A DNA stretch of 64,000 bases from Bedellia somnulentella (lineage: Eukaryota > Arthropoda > Insecta > Lepidoptera > Bedelliidae): positions 9,205,608 through 9,269,607 of the forward strand of contig OY755191.1 in assembly GCA_963576735.1 (NCBI GenBank), given 5' to 3'. The notes under the pieces are model-generated. The model did no database searches. It was not told where the DNA came from and saw only the letters and a program-made list of their open reading frames with translations. Shown here one piece after another: positions 44,501-53,300 of this stretch. Both the position numbers and the translations under genes were made by a program. Each line of letters starts with the position of its first letter. Within the stretch, counting starts at the first letter, position 1.

Positions 44501-45255
44501 ACCATGCGTATAGAATTCATTTTGACACAACGATGCCGAGGGAGGCCGCGGTAGGACAGAACGTCGGCATCGTTGTGTCAAAATGAAGTAAAATGAATTC
44601 TATACTCATGGTAATAAGATTAAAAATGCTATATCTGTACCGAAATCCTTTGCCATGCCATGCCGGCAGTCAGCGCTGGCCCTAATAATAAATGTAAGGG
44701 AAGCAAGAGAGGTTTGTCAAGATCGTACTAAGTGGCGGTCGATAGTCTATGCCTACCCCAATGGGAATAATGGGCGTGAGTATAAGTATTATATTAATAT
44801 GTTCTTATATATTATTATTTTTAATTAAAGGTTTTAGTAACTGCAGTAAGATTCTACTGGTTGAAATAATGTAAAAAATTAAATAAACCATTTTGATTCT
44901 TTTACCTCTCAAAAAATATCTAAGACTATAATATGCAGTATTTACGCTAATCATTATAATGAAACTTATATTCCAGGCCTGTATGGTAGAGACAGATGAA
45001 TCAACTCCAGATAATGACGACGAAATCCCAGAAGAAACCATTACCTTCCTCTACAAATTAACCCCAGGGGCTTGCCCCAAATCCTATGGATTTAATGCGG
45101 CCAGATTAGCAGGAATCCCCAAGGAAATCACCAGGAGAGCTCACCAGGTTTCCAAGAGTTTGGAGAAAGAAGCAAACCGAGTGAGGGCTTTCAGGGACGT
45201 CATGAAAGGCGGTTGTGATGATCTACGGAAGGTCTTGTCGACTTTGACTATTTAG
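26597..45255 (+). CDS. MSH6: DNA mismatch repair protein Msh6
   Basis: Nuclear partner of MSH2 in MutS-alpha, which recognises base mismatches and small loops. Exons: 26597-26741, 27819-27950, 29741-29864, 30273-30471, 31326-31460, 31725-31860, 32291-32430, 33422-33556, 35601-35787, 36851-37157, 37727-37882, 38806-39052, 39850-40005, 40332-40466, 41206-41424, 42050-42238, 42560-42737, 43595-43746, 44977-45255. All junctions are GT-AG with matching phase, total 1116 codons plus stop. The N-terminus has a PCNA-box-like SNTLFNYF (10-17; Gln replaced by Ser) and a basic/acidic disordered linker. There is no PWWP domain, unlike human MSH6. The mismatch-reading motif FYE is at 224-226 ([12 protein letters not shown]). 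The ATPase has Walker [10 protein letters not shown] (892-900), the [11 protein letters not shown] signature, Walker [10 protein letters not shown] (966-974) and STHYHTL. Probably fully functional. Confidence 0.97.
27042..27522 (+). mobile_element. SINE-A split by about 250 bp of unrelated sequence
   Basis: The head half (27042-27118) and tail half (27371-27522, ending GCCATGAGTATGTGTATG) are both recognisable and in order. The 27119-27370 interval between them does not match other copies. Located in MSH6 intron 1. Confidence 0.7.
28080..28138 (+). repeat. SINE-A 3' end fragment
   Basis: Keeps CTCTCGCTACCCCTTTTTGG and GGCCGTAAGTATATATATGG. Truncated copy directly before the Jockey-like fragment. 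Confidence 0.55.
28130..28400 (+). pseudogene. Jockey-like LINE, C-terminal fragment
   Basis: Reads [20 protein letters not shown], then [12 protein letters not shown] and [10 protein letters not shown], the pattern of the region after the reverse transcriptase in Jockey-clade elements. Dead remnant in MSH6 intron 2. Confidence 0.75.
28506..28860 (-). mobile_element. tRNA-headed SINE (SINE-B), near full length
   Basis: In minus orientation: tRNA-like head with A-box-like TAGCCTAGTGGGTAGAA and B-box-like TGTTCAAATCCCGGG, a conserved body (CACGTGAGTACACTG), and a tail with CTGCCAACCCC-TTC-GGGG then CGGCGTGA. The same family is present in plus orientation at 39416-39775. Confidence 0.88.
28868..29092 (-). 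mobile_element. tRNA-headed SINE (SINE-D)
   Basis: Minus-strand copy with B-box-like GGTTCGATCCCCGC and a body matching 35880-36140 (TTAGTCTTGGATATTATTTA; TAAGTTTACTTAGTTTGGGG). The tRNA-like part belongs to a repeat and is not a true tRNA gene. Confidence 0.82.
29120..29200 (+). repeat. SINE-A 3' fragment
   Basis: Contains AAGCTCTGGCTACCC and ATTTATAGCCATGA. Truncated at both ends. Confidence 0.6.
29345..29700 (-). pseudogene. LINE RNase H / zinc-knuckle C-terminal fragment
   Basis: 111-residue frame with [20 protein letters not shown], then [20 protein letters not shown] and C, the conserved C-terminal end of RNase H-bearing LINE polyproteins of the R1/Jockey kind. It ends about 40 bp before MSH6 exon 3. 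Confidence 0.8.
30000..30115 (+). mobile_element. RTE-like LINE 3' end fragment
   Basis: About 100 bp of the C-terminal codons ([20 protein letters not shown], then SNGK) and the GGCGTGAGTATATGTATG tail. Strongly 5'-truncated copy in MSH6 intron 3. Confidence 0.82.
31055..31229. mobile_element. TA-flanked MITE
   Basis: Inverted ends AAGAGCTTATTCCATT, TA on both sides (31053-31054 and 31230-31231), 175 bp, non-coding. Consistent with a Tc1/mariner-type non-autonomous element. Lies in MSH6 intron 4. Confidence 0.75.
31533..31625 (-). repeat. SINE-A decayed 3' fragment
   Basis: Minus-strand remnant with GTGATAAATACC and TGGTAAAATAAAGG segments. Confidence 0.5.
32470..32885 (+). pseudogene. Three downstream partial copies of MSH6 exon 7
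   Basis: The 3' part of exon 7 (from codons for ICQLSV onward), its donor site and about 55 bp of intron are repeated with a period of about 157 bp at 32487-32640 and 32644-32797, then a decayed third copy to about 32885. The first copy is nearly identical to the real exon. The second has TAAG in place of GGAAG near its donor. None has an acceptor from the original exon. Confidence 0.88.
33082..33329 (-). mobile_element. SINE-A, full length
   Basis: Well-preserved minus-strand copy in MSH6 intron 7, from ACATACATATACTCACGGCT to the GCCGTGTAGTGCCGGC head. It ends about 90 bp before exon 8. Confidence 0.9.
33662..34947 (-). mobile_element. DNA element with CAATAGGC termini encoding a SWIM zinc-finger protein
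   Basis: 1286 bp with perfect 16-bp inverted ends CAATAGGCTATTTGAC. Two shorter relatives are in the window (50824-51272 and 62690-63134). On the minus strand it carries a two-exon coding segment ending in a SWIM finger. No known transposase motif was recognised, and the target duplication is unclear. Located in MSH6 intron 8. Confidence 0.8.
34044..34721 (-). CDS. SWIM-type zinc-finger protein of a transposon-like family (two exons)
   Basis: Exon A (about 34721-34518) reads [14 protein letters not shown] and ends [13 protein letters not shown] at a GTAAGT donor. Exon B starts after TTTTCAG at about 34351 ([20 protein letters not shown]) and runs to the stop at 34044. Exon B contains the SWIM pattern C-x-C (SCQCLDC) followed by C-x-H ([12 protein letters not shown]), which binds zinc and usually nucleic acid or protein. 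Similar SWIM proteins of insects are often fused to a YqaJ-like nuclease; no nuclease is visible here, so this is an N-terminal or deleted version. The exon A to B phase looks compatible but is inferred. Confidence 0.65.
35268..35460 (-). mobile_element. SINE-A with snap-back 3' end
   Basis: Head to middle is normal in minus orientation. At the internal hairpin the sequence then turns back on itself (GGCTGAGAAATTTC followed by its near complement) instead of continuing to the tail. A 13-bp target repeat TATTCATAAAGAT is present at 35255-35267 and 35461-35473. Confidence 0.85.
35880..36140 (+). mobile_element. tRNA-headed SINE (SINE-D), near full length
   Basis: Starts CGACCGTGGCCGAGTTGATA (A-box-like), B-box-like GGTTCGATCCCCGC at about 35931-35944, followed by a body shared with the minus copy at 28868-29092, and an AT-rich end. 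MSH6 intron 9. Confidence 0.85.
36384..36640 (-). mobile_element. RTE-like LINE, 5'-truncated 3' end
   Basis: 76 codons of the RTE C-terminus remain open ([20 protein letters not shown] through SAYPNGN), followed by CGGCGTGAGAATATGTATG. A young truncated copy in MSH6 intron 9. Confidence 0.9.
37408..37612 (+). repeat. Decayed SINE-A
   Basis: Recognisable segments GTCGGCTTGGAAAAGCACTA, CTTCCAAAATTGGCTAAGG and CTCTGGCTACCCCTTCTA. MSH6 intron 10. Confidence 0.65.
37890..37945 (+). pseudogene. Short copy of the start of MSH6 exon 11
   Basis: Right after exon 11 the acceptor and first codons recur (TTTCAGCTTGCTATACCAAT), then degrade. Too short and too altered to be used as an exon. Confidence 0.65.
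38040..38215 (+). repeat. Very decayed SINE-A
   Basis: Weak match to the body and tail (GACCTCTCACCAA; CCACTCAATTAGC; TGTAGGCGTGAG). A second weak match lies at about 38600-38700 (CTAAAAATGGCTGA). Confidence 0.4.
38397..38450 (-). mobile_element. Helitron 3' end fragment
   Basis: In minus orientation it ends GGCGGAAAGCTAG before a T, preceded by GCGGGCGAAGCC, the typical 3' end of lepidopteran Helitrons. Only the end is clear. Confidence 0.55.
39416..39775 (+). mobile_element. tRNA-headed SINE (SINE-B), full length
   Basis: Head with TGATAGCCCAGTGGGTAGAA (A-box-like) and GTGTTCAAATCCTGGG (B-box-like), body, then the stem-loop tail CTGCCAACCCC-TTCGGGG and CGGCGTGAGCGTTTATG with a (TTATG)n-like end. 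MSH6 intron 12. Confidence 0.9.
40020..40110 (+). repeat. Decayed SINE-A head
   Basis: Retains AGCACTACCACTTAAG, GTATGAGGCGACTAA and CCATCACTAA in order. MSH6 intron 13. Confidence 0.45.
41788..41950 (+). pseudogene. Partial copy of MSH6 exon 15 downstream of the exon
   Basis: Repeats the second half of exon 15 (from codons for [12 protein letters not shown]) and its donor region with indels that break the frame, about 370 bp after the real exon. No acceptor retained. Confidence 0.85.
42664..43105 (+). repeat. 174-bp tandem repeat: MSH6 exon 17 3' half plus intron
   Basis: The last about 75 bp of exon 17 (including Walker B codons), its GTGAGA donor and about 95 bp of intron 17 occur three times with a 174-bp period (equivalent points at 42677, 42851 and 43025). 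The first two units are almost identical. Units two and three are intronic in the normal gene model. Confidence 0.92.
43185..43390 (+). mobile_element. tRNA-headed SINE (SINE-C)
   Basis: A-box-like TTGGCAGAGCGACTGG and B-box-like GGGTTCAAGCC at about 43275-43315, then a tail with CCTACATGAGGTTTCATG shared with the copy in the hAT element. MSH6 intron 17. Confidence 0.8.
43804..43927. mobile_element. piggyBac-type MITE with TTAA duplication
   Basis: 124 bp, ends CCCTTTATAA inverted, TTAA on both sides (43800-43803, 43928-43931), non-coding. TTAA sites and CCC starts are typical of piggyBac elements. MSH6 intron 18. Confidence 0.8.
44431..44684. mobile_element. Foldback MITE with GGGCC ends
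   Basis: Two arms of about 110 bp (beginning GGGCCGGCGCTGACTGCC) are near-perfect complements around a GC-rich loop of about 24 bp. TAA flanks both ends, which would suit a PIF/Harbinger-type element. MSH6 intron 18. Confidence 0.8.
44690..44790 (+). mobile_element. RTE-like LINE 3' end fragment
   Basis: The last about 75 bp of the RTE frame ([20 protein letters not shown]) and the GGCGTGAGTATAAGTAT tail, immediately after the foldback MITE. Confidence 0.8.
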
Positions 45256-45477
45256 AGGTGAAAGAGAATGTCAGATTTCAGTATTTCTTGACTGTGATCA
45301 TGATCTGTAAAAGTTTAAGTGCCATTTTGTGATGTTTTTATTGTATACTTTATATCATTGCATACGCTTGTAACAAACGTGAAATTTCTGAAGATGTTTA
45401 CAAACTACCTTTAAAATTGCATCGGAAATTAAAAGGTTTGCAGTTATTTGTTTAGATCCAAAATACTATAATATTCA

Positions 45478-45535
45478 CGCCACTTCGTACGATGCTCGCA
45501 AACCTTGTGCTTCAGTTACAATAAAATCTCTTCAT
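45478..45535 (-). repeat. RTE-like fragment, very short
   Basis: CGCCACTTCGTACGATGCTC matches the minus-strand RTE coding end (complement of GATCGTACGAAGTGGCG). Small remnant in or after the MSH6 3' UTR. Confidence 0.5.
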
Positions 45536-45890
45536 TTAATACATGTCTGTATCAGTTCCATTACATTTAGAATGTTAAGTTTTAAAGTTCTGCTGAATTG
45601 TCAGAGAACTATTTATAGCAATAAGATTGGTGAACTTCGGTAAGATATTACCTAATTAAAGCGGTTTTTTTTTTCATAAGTTACTTATTGTTATTCCTTA
45701 CCTGATTTACCATTTTTGAGAGTACAAACATAAAACTTATGATAAATCTTAAAACGTGGGTGGTATATTTGTTATATTTTTTAATTTCGTCTAGCATAGC
45801 ATTGTTGATCTACTCCTGTTATATTTTGAAAATGATAAAACCATCGATTGTGTAGTTCTCCACCTGTAGTCCTCCGTAGTTATTACATAC

Positions 45891-46146
45891 ACTACGCACT
45901 CTCAGAACGAAAGAGGCTCAAGTCAAAAATAGTGATATTAGCAACCATAGAGAGGCATATAAAAGTATGTTCTAAAACAAAGGCACTTATTCTTATATGG
46001 ACAGAAAATTCGCTATCCTGTTTTTTTAACAATAAGTGCCTTTATTTTACTATTCATCGGATAGAACATATTTTTTTATGTCTCTCTATGATTGTAACTC
46101 AATATCGTTATTTTTGACTTGAGCCGCTTTCGTTCTGAGAGTGCGA
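45891..46146. mobile_element. Foldback MITE downstream of MSH6
   Basis: Ends CGCACTCTCAGAACGAAAG are inverted, with arms of over 100 bp that include an inner AAGGCACTTATT / AATAAGTGCCTT pair. Non-coding; no clear target duplication. Confidence 0.72.
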
Positions 46147-46584
46147 CTGTCTAGTATATGCGAAATTATTAATGTACCAAACATTTTAATACCCAGAGTT
46201 TAACATTCGAGGTAGCGTGTGCGACGCGAATATACTACGGAATTATCGTGTTCGGTTTAAAGAAATTACCTCCAGCTCTAGTGCTATTTTTTATATTATT
46301 CATATGACAATAAATATATCAATTTATTTCGAACTTACGTGTGAAAGAATGTTTTGAGGTGGAAACATCGATGCATTTTTGATGTTTCTTAATACATAAT
46401 TCCATTGTTGCTATTAAGTTTGTATTTGTATCACCACCGATTGTTATTATTGATTGATATTGAATCATTCCGATTGTTTGTAATAAATGTTTAATACATC
46501 TATTGTGTTTATATTTCCACCCTATTTGAAATTGATGAACTTTTTTTCTATATAAGGCGACTGTATTATCACATCAATCCAAAC

Positions 46585-46986
46585 TAGTGTTGATGAGAAT
46601 TACTCTTCCCCAAAATGAGGAAATTGAGGAATTCCTGAACCTCAAAAATATGAGGATATTTTTGAGGTTCCTCATCCTCTTCCTCAAAATTTGATATATC
46701 TTAAGAGGAACGACAGTTATAAGTTTTGTTGAAGCGAAATGTGTGTGATAGAGAGCCAGGGAGAAGGAGACAGAGAAGTCTCGCCATATTAAATAGTTAA
46801 AGACGACAGAGATGAAAACATATAAACAAGTTCAATACTGGCGTAATCTGCGTAATATTACTTGTTCTTTTATTCCTCTTCAGCATCAGCATCCGCATCC
46901 GCATCCTCTTAGTCTACCAAATCCTCTTCCTCAAAATTGATTTTGTAAAATTCCTCTTCCTCATAACAAGTTCCTCGACAACCCTA
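46585..46986. mobile_element. Non-autonomous hAT element with 8-bp target duplication
   Basis: Perfect 8-bp repeat ATCCAAAC on both sides (46577-46584 and 46987-46994). Inverted ends TAGTGTTGATGAG and TAGGGTTGTCGAGG. 402 bp, rich in CCTC/GAGG runs, non-coding. Confidence 0.82.
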
Positions 46987-47374
46987 ATCCAAACAGTGGC
47001 CGATTCAGGCAATAATAATGATGCTAACTAGAAACTTTTACAGATCTAAAGGTGCACCTGCCTTCCCTGGGCGTATGTGTCGTGTACCAGAGTGATATTT
47101 ACCCTCGCCTTAGTCCCAGAAAATAATCCATCTCATATTTTTATTCTAATAGATCTAACAAATAGCCTATGCCGGTATTTCTTATTTGTTCAATGGAACA
47201 TGTCCAAAATTCTGTATTTTCATTAATTATAAAAAGATTTATTGTCCTTGGACCATTGAAATATTTAAAGAACGCAATTCTAAAATTCTTAATTTTATCC
47301 AGGTACTTTGCATTCCAAGGGACAAATGGGAAATTGGGAAGTACCGGCAAATGACATAGCATTTGCGCCGTGGT

Positions 47375-47560
47375 AACATGTAGTAGTGTCCTGAACACCA
47401 ATACACTATCCCATTACTTAGTATGTCTCGGCCATGTTAGTTCCCTCACGATAATTTTCCTCATTTTAAAGAACCCTGATGGATGAACCATATGAATTTT
47501 AAGGGTATAGTGTTGTAGGCACAATTCAGGATATCAACACACCTGTACTTGTATATATCT
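47375..47560 (-). repeat. Decayed SINE-B
   Basis: Minus-strand similarity to the SINE-B body (TTAGTTCCCTCACGATAATT; AATACACTATCCC). Head and tail have largely eroded. Confidence 0.45.
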
Positions 47561-47629
47561 CCTTGTAACAAACACATCTCACAGGTATAGACTATTACAC
47601 AAAATGAAAATACACAGACAGTTAAAATT

Positions 47630-50343
47630 CTTTATTTGATCTCGATTTCTATAGTTATAAAAAAACTTTATGACGTTTATCCCGGTTAAGATATTTATTA
47701 ATTTGCTTACGACTAAGTTCTATATTCTACCCATAAATTATTATTGATTATCAAAAAATAGAGGACAGAGAAGTGAAGAAATGTCACATGCGTTATTTAA
47801 TTACTAAAACCTCCCTCATTACCCTTTGCTGAATTTATTTTCCCTCTACATGATTTGTAAAACAGTTTAATCACTATTTTAGATCCACAGGCACATGTCC
47901 CCACTTCTATCCTCCCCCTTAAGTTATTCTTTAGAAAAAGTCTAGGTATGTGATAAAACAGTCGATGATTTAGAACACTTTTACCATTTAAGTGACTTGG
48001 TATCACAGAAAAAACCAATATAAGCCTCCTGTCGAGTATTTTCTGGATTAAAAACTTTGTGATAAGTTACATGACATGACAAGGGTTTTTTATTGTGCTG
48101 AATCTAAAAATTTACACTAAATTGCACTTAGTATACATTAAACTTAGTATCTTAACACTACATCGAAGATAGAAATCTTTATAAATTCTGAAGAAGAAAT
48201 AATTAGAAAACAATAATATATTTTTGTCTTATATCTATACTTGATAAATATATCTTTATGAAAGGTTCTAGTAATACATACATAGTAGTTACTCCGGTTA
48301 CATCATCTTATGAAGCCAAGTAAAAACAACTTCCAAAGCTCTCATATCTGGAGAAAATCCATTTGATCATCTTCTTAATATTAAGAAATTCATTAAAGGA
48401 ATGATTTTTGCCGTATATTTTTTGATTGTGGAGAAAAAACTATCTACTGAAGCACCATCAAAATTTCCTTACTTACCAAAATATATGTAACAAGGTACAC
48501 TCATGCTTTCAATAGTCAGTTCCTGCCAAATTCTTAGTCTTTTTAATTGAAACTATGTTTTAACATAACATTTTATCGCACCTCTTAAACATGATGAACA
48601 TGTAATTTTGCTTAAAAACATATATTGACTACTTATATTTGTTTTAATAAGTACCACATACTTTTAATACTTAAATGTAAGGAGCTCATAAGTTACTTTA
48701 GATTATAAGAATACAAAATAAATTCAAAACATCAGGGTTTAATGTTCTAGTAACTTAATACAAAAAATATTAATATATGATTTATATATTGACGTTAAAC
48801 ATTAATTTGGCCTACGTTTGCATCAAAAATTATATACATTTCTTTCTTAAGTTCATGAAGCCTAAAACTAATATAGTCACAAGAATATTGAATTTAAAAA
48901 TCTAAGTTTAATTAAGAGGAATGTGATTATTAAGTAACTTGTGTCATTTAGTTAAATTATAAGCTAATTACAGTTCTTACAAATTACTATCTAACTTGCG
49001 TAACGAAATTCGGTGAACATGAAATAATTCGTTTGAAGATCAAAATTATTATGCAACTTCATATCTGATAAATTATATTGAACTTTTTTATTACAATTCC
49101 CTTGTTACAAACTAATTATTACCTTGAAGAAAGAAATTAATTTTATACTAATGAAGTTTGCTTTTGTATACATACTTAGTTGTTGGCATTTTTCTTTTAA
49201 TTTCTAAATATTTCCGACTATATGTTATTTTAATATACTCCATTCGCTGAACATCAATCAATTTGTAATACGATTGGTAATTTAGTGCAAAGTTGGTAAA
49301 CAACAAATATAAATAATAGAATTCACTTTATATTCCTCTTCTTATCCATTTAAAATAACTTACAACTAGGAATTATATAAAAATAAAGACTTTTTATTTA
49401 TACATTTGAAATTTTTCTGTCAAAAAGTAAGCCGAGTTAAACAGTATTAGAACAAGTACTGCAAACGATTTATTTAATTTGACTTATTTGTACTAAAAAT
49501 GCAAAATAAATCGACTATTGATTACACATAATTAACGGCAAAAAAGTTGCTTTCGCCTGTACAGTTAACCAATGTTCACTTCCACAGTATTAACTAATAG
49601 GATAAGCACTACTAAAATATGGCGTTAACTTAAGTATCTTAAAACAAAATATAATAAAAAACGACGGCAACTAAGTTGCTACGTATAATTTTTGTTATCA
49701 TAACATCTTTATAAATTTGGTGACTTTCTTCTTACGTTGTAATGATATCATTTTTAATATTAAGATTGTTTAAGAAAACCAAGTGCAGAGTCGAAATGCA
49801 AAACTGAGTTAAAAATCATGAAACCATTAATATGGTTTTTATACGCTTTGATGTAGTCAGAAAATATAAATGATTAAATTGTGCTTCAGGAACTGAGGCG
49901 AAGGGATATCGTAGTCAAGATAGTTCAGAAAAAGCTATATTCTTATATATAAATTCTAGTAAAAACATATTTGTATCCCATTACAGTATTTGTACTTTTT
50001 ATACTAGCTGCATTCAAAATTAAGTCATCTTGAATATCAGTTGCATTTTGACTCTTATATGTATGTTGAAAGCACAACCGACTTAAAAAAGTGCGGAACA
50101 CCTGTTTGAAGCTGGTAACGATTAGGTGAGCATGATCACTTTTACATACTACGACTTAATTTCGTGACATTACTTAGGTTTACTGAATGGATGTCTATAC
50201 ATCTCGTAGATGTATAGACATCCACGGCGTAGTTTTACTATGCTTCAAATCTAAATTCCACACTTATTTTACATTTTTTTAAGGTAGCAGGAGTTAACAG
50301 AAACAATATCTCAACATCTCCTTTAGTCCAATACTTACACAAT
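47630..50343 (-). other. Probable long 3' UTR of the palmitoyltransferase gene
   Basis: Strongly AT-rich, almost free of recognisable transposons, and directly after the stop codon of the 50344-50488 last exon. A minus-strand AATAAA (plus-strand TTTATT near 47633) could end it. A perfect hairpin lies at 50188-50224. UTR status is inferred, not shown. Confidence 0.45.
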
Positions 50344-53300
50344 TCACAGTTCGTCAAATGAGGAGTTCTCTTGATACTCGTCGATGGGCAATGGGCGGTC
50401 TCCCCATTTATCCCATCGTTCAGAGCTGAGGAGCGACTCTGTGTCCTCTTCAGGCTGGGGTAAGGGAAAGACGATGCCATCTCCGATACTATGGGATGTG
50501 TGTGAGCGCATTACTAACTCTCATTTCATTGGTGACTTTGTATTTCTTTAATAAATGGGTACTTTGCTACATGATCGTGGAAAAAGAGGGCTTTCTGAAG
50601 TTTTCTGGCAACTTTTTTAAATATAGTTGTATTTTGGCTTGGACTTAAAGTTTACACAAAAAGTACAAATTATAGTTTTGAGTTTCAGTTGAGTTGCCTA
50701 AAGTTTATTTAGGTTGGTTTAAAATGTTTGCTTTGAATAACATACATATAGTCACGCTCATCGCATTTTTTAGTGTTTCAGATTCCATAGCAAAATAACG
50801 AAATATTCAAGAGAAAATAATGTCAATAGGCTATTTGACTGTAATAAAAATATACATTTCTTTTATTTCATTAGTCTTAATATTTCTTTTTTGGAGCAAT
50901 ATGTAATAATGCGAGATAAAAATATTGCATTATTTCACTAAAATCCGTCTTCTAAAATAAGTATTTTTGATGCAACTGTCACGTGACTAAAAACGACCGT
51001 GATTGGCTATTTCTATAATGACGTAGATTGCACATAAACAGACTGTGTATCGCTTCGCTCATTGGTGTATAATGCGGAATTGACGTCATTTGTGCTACAG
51101 CCGCCATATTACTTAAAATCGCGTTTTCGCGGCACATTTGAATTTTGCATTTTCTTTTTCGATTTTTTAATAAAATAGCTAAAATGAAGACAGAAAAATA
51201 TATTTTTAGGGCTCCTTATAAACAAATTAACACCGTAAGATAGTTTTCAAAACTTAGTCAAATAGCCTATTGCAATCATTTAGGTGGTAGCTAAAAAGGT
51301 GCAAAAGTTAATGCAAAGATTATATTGCATTAAAATAGTCTTTGCACTCTAAAATATTCACTACTGGTCGCAAGCTAGTTAAGAATTTGGTTGAAGCCAA
51401 TTATGCGTATATTCATAGAATGCCCCTTTGAATATTAAGATTATCAGCAAGTCCTTATAAGGTCTAATATTCGAAATACTTATCACTTTTCCAGAATCAG
51501 TTTCAAAAAGAAGCCTATTCGTTACCTCATATTTTGCATGAAATATATCCTTCTGTAGCAACTGCTCGATATTAATGATTAAAGAGACAACATACATTAA
51601 TCATGCTTTGTCTTGACAAAAACATTCTAATTTAACAAGAAGAAATAGTAAGAACACTTATACAATTTACCAAGAGTAAGAAATATTCCTAACAGTCAAT
51701 GTTTTACTGAATGCATTCCCTTGTAAATGATAATATAACTAATTGAATAAAAAAGAGTAGGATATAAGATGTTTCTTAAAAAATATTATTTTCCTCATAC
51801 AACTTTACCAAACCTAAAATTATTTACAGAGGGTACGGTGGTAATAAAGAAAAACACTACATATCTAAAGGTCATCTATCTGCGTGCATTTTTATTTGCA
51901 TGGAACTAGATACTTCTTTGAAATGAATAATTAACAGCATCTACGGTATTTGCATAAGCAAAATTGGGCCAATGGACAAATTATATTCATAGTGCATATT
52001 AAGTTGTGTCATTTAAACATAAACGTTCACGCCGTTTATCCCCGAAGGGGTTGGCAGAGGTACCAATACTCCTGAACACACATGGCAAGCGCCATCTAGT
52101 TTGTGTCATTTATCTATTTTAAATGTTTTTTTTCTACCAGAATGTTTAAAATATTATAAATGCACTATAAACACAATTTCACTGTTGCAATTTCTACTCT
52201 TTTCTACTAACCATCTTTGGCTTATGTATTGAAATTTACGAACTTAGCCGATGACATCCCTTCACACTTTAAGCTATATAAGTATAACCCTTATCGTTAA
52301 GTGAGTTAAAAATTGTACATTGTATTTTATATTTGTTTGCCAAGCTCCTTTACTGGTTATATGGTTTCAATTGCGTGCGTCATTTGTTAAATTTATATTT
52401 ATAGTTGAATTTAAAAATAAGTGAATTTTGATTGCTTAATTTATTATCTCATACTCTTGTGCTTAATTTAAACGCGCGAAATTCTGCCAATTCAACCCAT
52501 TTAACGAGGAAGGCAATAGGTTCTTTAATTAATTGAATAAATATAGTACCCGCGCGCAAAGCCGAGGATTGATGTTCTATAGAAAATTTAAAGTCTGCAC
52601 TGTTTTTCGGAATGTCATCTACAAAGATCGCAAACACTGCATGCAAATGGACACATTTAAAAAAAAACTAATAAATAGATAAAATCGAAGTGAATGACTA
52701 ATTCCCTTACAATCCATAAATAAAACGCATATTAGAATGGAGTATTTATTAAAATGGAGTATTTATCAAAATTTAGTATGTATAATATGATTGCGAAGAA
52801 TTACACTAGATAATAGATGAGCGTTTACGGAATTATTAAATATCTAAACTTCGGAGAGCAAAAGTCTTTAATAGCTTTTAAGCATCACATACAATTTTAT
52901 AACGGATGAATTATTTGTCCAATACGATTTACGATCACAGAATTTATTCAGTCAAATTATAAAAATAAATATTTCTTGCTACACATTGCATAAATATTAA
53001 GTTTTGAGTATTCTACAAGGTATAATGTAATAATAATTAAATACACTGAACCATTGTTTTTATTCTGTTCTTAAATAAACGTTTAATCAAATTACACAGC
53101 TTTATTTATTTATTAAACATTCATCGAGGTGTAATAATGATGTGTGATAATAAAGGTGTGGTTACACTTTTTGTGGATCGATGTTGGTGAGAAGGCAGGG
53201 CCAAATCGGCCAAATCACCCATTCCACGATGGTCTCCTTTGAACTAGAATATCAACAAATTTCATTTTACTTAGGTCAGAGTAGTAAATGAAATCTTCCG

